From Bacillus sp. FJAT-29814 (lineage in GTDB: Bacteria; Bacillota; Bacilli; Bacillales; Cytobacillaceae), in assembly GCF_001510715.1 (NCBI RefSeq), contig NZ_LMTJ01000002.1, positions 569,706 to 633,705 of the forward strand: a stretch of 64,000 bases of DNA, read 5' to 3'. The notes beneath the pieces were generated by a model. The model was not told the DNA's origin. It searched no databases and saw nothing but the letters and a program-made list of their open reading frames with translations. A program made the position numbers and the translations under genes. Each line of letters starts with the position of its first letter. Positions within the stretch are counted from its first letter, which is position 1. Of this stretch, positions 58,041 to 64,000 are shown one piece after another.

Positions 58041-58337
58041 GTTAATTCCCCCAATGTTCTAAAAGATTTGTGAACTTTTTGTGAACAACTTCATGATAAT
58101 CCTATCTTAAAATATTGTCAATTAAAGAATCTTGAATTTGAGATATTTTATTTCCGATTAGATTTGATGCCTTCCACGACCAGAAAATCGCTCGGTTTTG
58201 TTAATTGTTTATACGTGACGCGAAAAAGAGCCCATTCTTTTAAGAATTGGACCCATTTCCTCTTTCGTTACTATTGGAGCATACCGCACCACATACTGAG
58301 TCTCCGACAGGGATATAGGAGATAAATACCAAGTTAT
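58041..58337. other. Intergenic stretch
   Basis: Upstream region of the SDR genes. Contains GAAAAAGAGCCCATTCTTTT near 58220, with an imperfect AAGAA dyad. No gene. Confidence 0.35.
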
Positions 58338-58520
58338 TTAGGAGATCGATCTTAGAAATAGAAAGATATAAATTTTTTTCATTAATTCTTTTTGATAATC
58401 TAAAAGGAATTGCGGTTTTGCCTCATTAAATAAATATAATAGTTTTTCAGTATCAAAAGGTTCCCTATCTTGTTCCCCGAGTAAACGGTAGAAGTTTACA
58501 TCATTGCGATTTATTAAAGA
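58338..58520 (-). pseudogene. Unidentified gene fragment
   Basis: A 60-codon minus frame without start (NDVNFYRLLGEQDREPFDTEK and on to FLLDYQKELMKKIYIFLF) has protein-like composition. I cannot name it. Confidence 0.35.
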
Positions 58521-58613
58521 TCAACATGTCGTTTTGGGCTTGATACATCTAAAACTCCTGAACTCGAAGATGCAGATGAGATCAAACGAAGAATTGATGA
58601 AGCCACTCAACCC
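58516..58613 (+). pseudogene. Fragment of a cobalamin-independent methionine-synthase-like gene
   Basis: KDQHVVLGLI in one frame and TSKTPELEDADEIKRRIDEATQ in the next (one base lost between) match the VLGL(I)TSKTPELE(D/N)...E(I)KRRI(D)EA element near the C-terminus of MetE/YxjG-like proteins. Nothing else of that gene is present. Confidence 0.5.
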
Positions 58614-58812
58614 CTTTCCTCTTCCATACCATTTATATATTTTTTAAAGCTTCTTCAATTGGTTGACCTCTTTAGTGATATATACCCATCTTTTTCCAAT
58701 CAATAACTTCATTCTATGCAATTTGAATCATTTTACATCTCTATGGAAGGAAAAACTGTCATGCTGAGGGAATTGTATAATTCTAAAAATTCTGTCATAA
58801 GGGGGTTATAAA

Positions 58813-60726
58813 ATGGTTTTTCATGTAAAAAAAGTCTCAAAAGTTGTAGCGTCTTCCGTACTCGCGGCTTCCCTATTAATTGCGCCTTGGTATTTTTCCA
58901 AAAATGAAGTCAAATCCTATGCGGAAACTATCGGAAATTCGGAAGTTTCACAACAATTATTTGAAAATGTGGCAAAGGAATTTGGGGTTCCCGTCAATGT
59001 CCTGATGGCTGTGTCCTACAATGAATCACGCTGGGTCCAGCATGAGGGGCATAGCGAAGTAGGCGGGTTTGGAATCATGAATTTGGTCCAAGCGGATCAA
59101 GATCATAGTGCCAAAGGGGATGAAACAGCCGAGGGTACATATAACACAGCTGATGAAGCCATATACACACTTGACCAAGCAGCACAGATTCTTAAAGTAA
59201 ATCCAGATTTGTTAAAGGATGATCCTGAGCAAAACATCCGCGGCGGTGCCGCCTTGTTAGCTGAATACGCTAAGGAAACGACTGGCGGCCTTCCTTCCGA
59301 TGCTGCCGATTGGTATGGGGCTGTTGTAAAATACAGCGGATCAGACATTGCAGAATTAGCCACAGATTATGCCGATCAAGTGTATGAAACCATCCAAAAC
59401 GGGGCGGTAAAATCAACGCATAACGGTGAGAAACTGACGCTAACAGCGGAGAATATCGTTCCGAATAAAGATACGGCCAAAAATATTCCACTGCGGAATG
59501 CAAAATTCAACAATTCGGATTGTCCAAACGGGTTGGAATGTTCCTTTATTCCTGCACTGTACAAACAGTTTTCAAGCAGTCCAACCAATTATGGGAATTA
59601 TGATATTGCCAACCGCCCTGAAGATGGGATTGATATTCGCTATATCGTGATCCATGATATCGAGGGGAGTGCCCAGTCGGCCATCAATCATTTCCGTAAC
59701 CAATCTTTTGTAAGCGCCCATTACATTATTGACTCAGCAAACGGGAAGGTCACACAAATGGTTCGTCCAAATGACATCCCTTGGCATGCGGGAAACTGGT
59801 ATTTTAATATGCACTCCATCGGGATTGAGCACGAGGGATTTGCAGTGGATGGAACGAACTGGTACAGTGAGCAAATGTACCGTTCAACTGCCAAACTTGT
59901 AAAATATTTATCTGAAACATATAACATTCCATTAGACAGACAGCATATTATTGGCCACGATGAAATCCCGGGTCTGACCGTTTCCAAGCATGCTGCCATG
60001 CACTGGGATCCAGGCGCATACTGGGATTGGTCCCACTTCTTTAACCTGCTTGGAGAATCTTTGAATCCAAGCAAAGGGGACAAAAACAGCTCGATTGTAA
60101 CGATCCGTCCGAACTTCAACACGAATAAAGCAGGTTATACGTATAGCGGAAAAGATCTTGATTCCCTATCTTCTAGTTTCTTACAGTTATATAAGGAGCC
60201 AGATTTTAACTCCCCTCTTATCAGCGATCCTGTTCTAAATAAGACCGCTCCGGGAACAACGCGGCTCAATGACTGGGGAGCCAAAGCCACTATGGGGCAA
60301 AGCTATGTTAAAGCCGATCAACAAGGGGATTGGACTGCCATCTACTTCGCCGGGCAAAAGGCTTGGTTTTACAATCCTAACAACAAAAACACTGTTCCGG
60401 GAAATGGAACTGTAATTAAACCGAAAGATGGGCTTTCTTCTATTCCAGTTTACGGGGCTGCCTATCCGGAAAATTCCGCTTATGATGGCACGGGAATTGC
60501 AGCCTCGGCACGAGGAGTAGCAGAGGTCTTATATCAATTGCCAAAAGGACAAATGTATGCAGCGACCGGACCAATCCAATCCGATTACTATCACGCCAAA
60601 AATTTCAATGATCCAGCCACTAACAAGGTCGTGAAGGGTACGGAAGAATTCTACCAAATCTCTTTCAATCATCGCATTGGGTTTGTGAAGAAAAGCGATG
60701 TTGATGTTGTCGTTAGTCCAAAATAG
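58813..60726 (+). CDS. Secreted lytic transglycosylase / N-acetylmuramoyl-L-alanine amidase fusion (637 aa)
   Basis: Signal peptide (cleavage near residue 37, SYAET), then a transglycosylase (SLT)-like domain at about 45-195 with LMAVSYNESRW (catalytic Glu) and GGFGIMNL, then an amidase_2 domain at about 265-405 with YIVIHDIEGSAQSAINHF, AHYIID, WHAGNW, IGIEHEG and the zinc ligands in H...H. The last 200 residues hold SH3-like wall-binding modules (RLNDWGAKATMGQSYVKADQQGDWTAIYFAGQKAWFYNP). Two lytic activities on one chain fit spore cortex or mother-cell lysis, or competitor-cell lysis. A perfect terminator follows. Confidence 0.9.
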   Translation: MVFHVKKVSKVVASSVLAASLLIAPWYFSKNEVKSYAETIGNSEVSQQLFENVAKEFGVPVNVLMAVSYNESRWVQHEGHSEVGGFGIMNLVQADQDHSAKGDETAEGTYNTADEAIYTLDQAAQILKVNPDLLKDDPEQNIRGGAALLAEYAKETTGGLPSDAADWYGAVVKYSGSDIAELATDYADQVYETIQNGAVKSTHNGEKLTLTAENIVPNKDTAKNIPLRNAKFNNSDCPNGLECSFIPALYKQFSSSPTNYGNYDIANRPEDGIDIRYIVIHDIEGSAQSAINHFRNQSFVSAHYIIDSANGKVTQMVRPNDIPWHAGNWYFNMHSIGIEHEGFAVDGTNWYSEQMYRSTAKLVKYLSETYNIPLDRQHIIGHDEIPGLTVSKHAAMHWDPGAYWDWSHFFNLLGESLNPSKGDKNSSIVTIRPNFNTNKAGYTYSGKDLDSLSSSFLQLYKEPDFNSPLISDPVLNKTAPGTTRLNDWGAKATMGQSYVKADQQGDWTAIYFAGQKAWFYNPNNKNTVPGNGTVIKPKDGLSSIPVYGAAYPENSAYDGTGIAASARGVAEVLYQLPKGQMYAATGPIQSDYYHAKNFNDPATNKVVKGTEEFYQISFNHRIGFVKKSDVDVVVSPK

Positions 60727-60738
60727 CTTTTATTATTT

Positions 60739-60782
60739 CCTAAGCTGAAAAAGACTCGTTTTATCGAGTCTTTTTCAGCTAA
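60739..60782 (+). terminator. Strong rho-independent terminator
   Basis: A perfect 16-bp stem (AGCTGAAAAAGACTCG/CGAGTCTTTTTCAGCT) with loop TTTTAT. The run of T inside the right arm and AATTTACTT outside help. Confidence 0.85.
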
Positions 60783-60891
60783 TTTACTTACCTTTAATTT
60801 AGGAAAATTATAAACTTTTTAGTTGCTTATTACTCTTTTAATAATTTCCCAAAAAACCAAACTATTAATATATTCCAAATAAGGAACTTAT

Positions 60892-61050
60892 CTAGATACA
60901 GAAACCGCAAACAGCGTTTAGTCTCTTTTGGACAAGGGATGTGTTTGAACCTTTTTCTGTCATGCTTTTATAAGCATTTGAAAGTTTATTAAAAGTCGAA
61001 TCCAAGGATTTAATGGACAAATCTTGAATCACTTTATTAACAGGCTCCAT
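60892..61050 (-). CDS. Small hypothetical protein (52 aa)
   Basis: Starts MEPVNKVIQDLSIKSLDSTF, goes on as a polar helix (NKLSNAYKSMTEKGSN) and ends VCGFCI. GTGAGGTTGG stands in front of the ATG. Composition is protein-like; the length and the break after RLNAV suggest a shortened form of a longer gene, since a CGFCI ending would be unusual. Not recognised. Confidence 0.45.
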   Translation of the reverse strand: MEPVNKVIQDLSIKSLDSTFNKLSNAYKSMTEKGSNTSLVQKRLNAVCGFCI

Positions 61051-61197
61051 ATACCAACCTCACTTTCTCTTTTAGAAATCCTATAGTTAATATATTTCTA
61101 TTCGGCAATATAGTCTATTGTTGAATTAGAGATACGTATTGAATTTTTATAGTCGAAAAATCCTTTCCAGGTTGAATTGATTTTACAGGCGGTTTTC

Positions 61198-61518
61198 TCA
61201 AACAAAAGCACTACTTCGTGTAATTTCAGAATAATATCGTATGAGTTTATCTTTACTTTTTGCATACTCTATTTCTTTTTTTGTGCTAGTTCCCATATAA
61301 CCGTCAACATCAATGACCACGATTTCATCCGACATATCAATCTTCCGATAGTGCAATTCCTCAAATAGTTTTTCTTGCTCTTTGGTTGTTTTGATCCCCT
61401 CACTTTGTTCAAAAAAACCAAGGCTTAATACAATATTCCCTTCTAAAGTAAGTTTTGCTTCCATTTCCCGAAACTGTTTCTTGAATTTTGTCGAACCACA
61501 TAGCGTAATCACTTTCAT
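61198..61518 (-). CDS. Nucleoside 2-deoxyribosyltransferase-like protein (106 aa)
   Basis: The start ATG at 61518 gives MKVITLCGSTKFKKQFREMEAKLTLEGNIVLSLGFF, the N-terminus of a small Rossmann-like family related to nucleoside 2-deoxyribosyltransferases, with MSDEIVVIDVDGYMGTSTKKEIEYA (Asp and the GxSTxxE motif) at the other side of the site. Often found near phage or restriction genes. Single gene here. Confidence 0.8.
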   Translation of the reverse strand: MKVITLCGSTKFKKQFREMEAKLTLEGNIVLSLGFFEQSEGIKTTKEQEKLFEELHYRKIDMSDEIVVIDVDGYMGTSTKKEIEYAKSKDKLIRYYSEITRSSAFV

Positions 61519-61536
61519 TGTATTCCCAACTCCCAT

Positions 61537-61839
61537 ATAGACACACTTACTATTTTTCCTGTTGTGGTTTTCTTAAGTAGTAAGTACTTCGACAATTCTC
61601 GCCAAAATCCCTTTGGACACTAAACCTAGTACCGTATCAAATTTCAAAAGGCGTATGTATGTTGATAAAAAAAGAATAACGTTCTATGAGTTGGTGCCAA
61701 ATTTTAAAATATTATTAAACATCGTAGTGTTCTACCATGCAAGAACGATCTTTTTCTTGGGTGAGGAATCTAAAAAAAGAGTTTTCCAAAGTATATTTTA
61801 CGCTATTTACTTATTGACAATTTATGTAAAACGTCTCAC
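61537..61839. other. Intergenic stretch
   Basis: No gene accepted. A plus-strand 85-codon frame from 61613 lacks a ribosome binding site and has poor composition. The promoter of the hydrolase/TetR operon lies at its right end. Confidence 0.35.
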
Positions 61840-61866
61840 CATTATAATGAGTGAGCAACTCACTCA
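61840..61866 (+). promoter_or_regulatory. Promoter -10 with TetR-type palindromic operator
   Basis: TATAAT at 61843-61848 runs directly into the palindrome TGAGTGAGCAACTCACTCA (61848-61866; perfect 7-bp arms). A TetR gene follows in the same operon. The best -35 candidate is TTTATG at a 16-base spacing. Confidence 0.7.
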
Positions 61867-61896
61867 ATAACAAAAATGGAAAGAGGGCGTGTTCGA

Positions 61897-62937
61897 ATGA
61901 GCCAAGGTAATATCCTGCGAGAAATCGTTCTGAGGAAGAGAAATCAGAGAATAAATACCAAAGAACTTCAAATCAGTACAACTAACAGCATCGTAGAAGG
62001 CTGTTACGTTAAAATTGGCGGTATTAATCAGTGGATTACGATTCGTGGCGAGAACCGGAGCAACCCAGTTTTATTATTGATTCATTGTGGTCCAGCTTCA
62101 ACCTATTCCATATTCAGTCCGTTGTTGCGTTCATGGGAGAAACATTTCACTGTTGTTCAGTGGGATCAGCGTGGAGCAGGAAAGACCTTTGGCAAGAATG
62201 GTAAAGACGGCAGCGGAGCCATCACTTTCGACCGTCTCGCGAAGGATGGGATAGAAGTAGCAGAATACTTGCGTGAAAAACTCTGTCTTCAAAAGGTCAT
62301 TCTTATTGGAAGTTCTGTGGGCAGTCTAATTGGTATCATGATGGCAAAGCTTCGGCCAGATCTTTTTTATGCCTATGTCGGCACAGATCAGAATGCCCCA
62401 GATACACAAAATCTTTTGTATACATTATCAGTCAACGCTCTCCGCGAGGCAGGTAATACGAGGGGTGTTGAGTTGCTTGAACAAATGGGGCCTGATCAAT
62501 CCCAATGGAGTCGTAAAGATTTTGACAAGAGAAATCGGCTTATCGTTAAAACGATTAAGGATGTACCCAATATGATTACAGACTTAGTCTTGCCATCAAT
62601 GCTCTCTTCTCCTGACCATACAATACGTGATTTGATGGATATTTTTAAAGGTATGAATTATTCTCTTGAACATTTATTTGATGAATTAATAAACTTTGAT
62701 TCTAAAAAATACGGGAAATTTGAGCTGCCGGTTTTTATTTTTCAAGGTGATCATGATATTATCACGCCAACTGAACTGGCTAGAGTATATTACGATGAGA
62801 TTGAAACCCCTCATAAGGAGTTTGTTTTTATTAAAAATGCTGGCCATCTTGCCTGTTTTGCACGGCCTAATCAGTTTCTTGAGGAATTGATCAAGAGAGT
62901 ACGTCCATTGGTTCCAACGCCTTTCAACAAATTGTAA
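61897..62937 (+). CDS. Alpha/beta hydrolase, prolyl-aminopeptidase-like (346 aa)
   Basis: ATG at 61897 after GAGGGCG; another in-frame ATG lies 7 codons upstream. Motifs are LLIHCGPASTYSIF (HGGP replaced by HCGP), VQWDQRGAGKTFGKNG, nucleophile elbow LIGSSVGSLIG (Ser in G-S-S-V-G), acid in FQGDHDIITP and His in NAGHLACF. It is a distant relative of the membrane-anchored hydrolase at 7488 but without an anchor. It forms an operon with the TetR gene behind a TetR-type operator, so it is probably induced by its substrate. Confidence 0.85.
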   Translation: MSQGNILREIVLRKRNQRINTKELQISTTNSIVEGCYVKIGGINQWITIRGENRSNPVLLLIHCGPASTYSIFSPLLRSWEKHFTVVQWDQRGAGKTFGKNGKDGSGAITFDRLAKDGIEVAEYLREKLCLQKVILIGSSVGSLIGIMMAKLRPDLFYAYVGTDQNAPDTQNLLYTLSVNALREAGNTRGVELLEQMGPDQSQWSRKDFDKRNRLIVKTIKDVPNMITDLVLPSMLSSPDHTIRDLMDIFKGMNYSLEHLFDELINFDSKKYGKFELPVFIFQGDHDIITPTELARVYYDEIETPHKEFVFIKNAGHLACFARPNQFLEELIKRVRPLVPTPFNKL

Positions 62938-63003
62938 AAAGCAAAAGTTCTCTAGTTGAATGATATAATGAATATGACATTTTTAGATTCGGAGGTTGGA
63001 AGG

Positions 63004-63597
63004 GTGTCTCCATTAAATAGGCAGCAGCAGCTTGATCAAATCCGTGACGAACGCAGGGAGCAGATAAAACAAGCGGCGCTTAAAATGTTTGCCCGCAAAG
63101 GATATACAGGAACGAAAACAAGCATGATTGCGAAGGAAGCAAGCATTAGTGAAGGATTAATTTACCGTTATTTCAATTCTAAAGAGGAACTTTTCTTAAC
63201 TCTCGTTGAAGAATTGATGGAAGAAGCAAGAAGGGAACTCAAGAATGTTGGGAATTTACCGGGAACACCTTTTGAACAAGTGAGAACATTAACGAAAAAC
63301 ATACTTGATAAGGACAATATGCATGCCTTTATGTTAATGGAACGTGCCCGTACAGCTGATGATGTTCCCGAAAAGGTCTCACACATTTTTGAAGGAACTT
63401 CAACTAATGTTTTAATCGAACCAATCATTCCAATTTTCGTTAAAGGTCAGGAATTGGGTGAATTTTCGCCAGGCGAACCCCGAAAAATGTTGTCATGGTA
63501 TTTTACCATCATCAACAGTCTTCTTATTCAAGAAGAGATTGATGAAGAGTATGGGTTACCAGATGTGGATGTGTTAATACGTATTTTGACAAATTAG
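63004..63597 (+). CDS. TetR/AcrR-family regulator (197 aa)
   Basis: GTG at 63004 after GGAGGTTGGAAGG is preferred; the frame is open from 62956. HTH: EQIKQAALKMFARKGYTGTKTSMIAKEASISEGLIYRYFNSKEELFLTLVEE. The rest is an all-helical ligand domain. It starts about 65 bases after the hydrolase gene on the same strand, and most likely binds the palindrome at 61848-61866. Confidence 0.9.
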   Translation: MSPLNRQQQLDQIRDERREQIKQAALKMFARKGYTGTKTSMIAKEASISEGLIYRYFNSKEELFLTLVEELMEEARRELKNVGNLPGTPFEQVRTLTKNILDKDNMHAFMLMERARTADDVPEKVSHIFEGTSTNVLIEPIIPIFVKGQELGEFSPGEPRKMLSWYFTIINSLLIQEEIDEEYGLPDVDVLIRILTN

Positions 63598-63669
63598 TTT
63601 CCAAGGAATAGGATTTAATCCCTTTGCCCTTCCATTTAGTCTAGCATCAGTTGATCTTTTAATAAAATA

Positions 63670-63927
63670 ATGGGAAACCAAAGTGAAAAGGTTTCCCAGT
63701 CTTTTTTAATAAATGATAACGTTGTAGTTGAACAAGGAATTTATACTTTATCCATTGAAATTGTATTGCTCGGTAAGGGAAAACGGTTCTTTGATTCTGG
63801 TACGATACCGACTGCCCTGCAATTGCTTGAATCCAGATCGTTCCCGAGCGGCTCAGTTCTATTGCGCTACGAGACTGCCGGAAAACCGACTTTCCGCAAT
63901 ATGGAGTCGGATGCCGACTTCAGTTAA
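63670..63927 (+). pseudogene. C-terminal fragment of a dihydrofolate-reductase-family (RibD_C) gene
   Basis: The sequence IEIVLLGKGKRFFDSGTIPTALQLLESRSFPSGSVLLRYETAGKP is the C-terminal third of a YyaP/YwjB-like reductase (VxLGxGxRLF...ALxLxxSxxxxSGxVxLxY). The N-terminal cofactor part is missing and the first 25 codons look random. The fragment is richer in GC (about 50 percent) than the DNA around it. Confidence 0.65.
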
Positions 63928-64000
63928 AATATGATGCATCGTTGGAATGGATGGGATATTCTATTAGATTATTTTTTAAGAAATAATAAATAAATCATCA

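Noticed and set aside
61613..61870. Plus-strand 85-codon frame before the hydrolase
   Set aside because: It covers the promoter and operator and has no ribosome binding site.

Overview
The window reads as chromosomal DNA of a low-GC, endospore-forming Bacillaceae (Bacillus sensu lato, of the Neobacillus/Peribacillus/Cytobacillus kind). The grounds are AGGAGG-type ribosome binding sites, frequent TTG and GTG starts, several Gly/Tyr-rich YjcZ-type small spore proteins, and many proteins with close Bacillus-type architecture. I see no rRNA, tRNA, CRISPR array, prophage or replication origin. The species cannot be fixed from the sequence alone.

Layout. 1-2.1 kb: four YjcZ-like mini-genes and a small membrane protein that seems to start at ATT. 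2.1-5.6 kb: an exported PHP (CehA/McbA-like) metallohydrolase paired with a HupE/UreJ-type membrane protein. 5.7-10 kb: acetyltransferases, a frameshifted LysE exporter, an alpha/beta hydrolase, a CBO0543-type membrane protein and a short transposase-like scrap. 10.3-12.6 kb: a winged-helix regulator with an MFS exporter. 12.7-16.9 kb: a BlaI repressor, an M56 (BlaR1-like) membrane protease whose sensor end is a DUF4309/YjgB domain, and a membrane-anchored GH3 hexosaminidase carrying the same domain. 17.2-21.3 kb: an extracytoplasmic flavin-transfer operon (FMN-binding protein, ApbE, NqrB/RnfD-like protein) with its own two-component system. 21.3-22.4 kb: gene remnants.

22.4-36.5 kb: mostly single metabolic or accessory genes: cupin, PrmC-like methyltransferase, a CGGMM-repeat protein, GrpB, a SurA-like lipoprotein, a TetR/MFS pair with matching operators, PhzF, a deaminase, FUSC and a GpsA paralogue. 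36.5-38.6 kb: an acetyltransferase and a GC-rich peptidase E. 38.8-44.7 kb: a complete catabolic operon (FadR-type regulator, CaiB/BaiF CoA-transferase, HMG-CoA-lyase-like enzyme, DctPQM TRAP transporter) with a palindrome over its promoter.

45-50.8 kb: accessory DNA: a copper-binding four-helix protein, an RCC1-repeat propeller, an HTH-VOC fusion, a Nudix hydrolase, and remnants of an IS3 element and a PLD-domain protein. 51-54.1 kb: a MACPF-like protein with an unknown partner gene, a structured IS605-like end that forms the tail of an acetate transporter gene, and that transporter. 54.5-64 kb: DUF4230, Ada-type and unknown small proteins, two SDR dehydrogenases, degraded fragments, a transglycosylase-amidase fusion, an alpha/beta hydrolase with a TetR regulator behind an operator, and a truncated reductase at the edge.

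The best candidates for something little described are the BlaI/M56-DUF4309/GH3-DUF4309 module (a possible muropeptide-responsive wall-recycling circuit) and the MACPF-like two-gene unit. Function calls rest on recognised motifs and gene order; no database search was possible.
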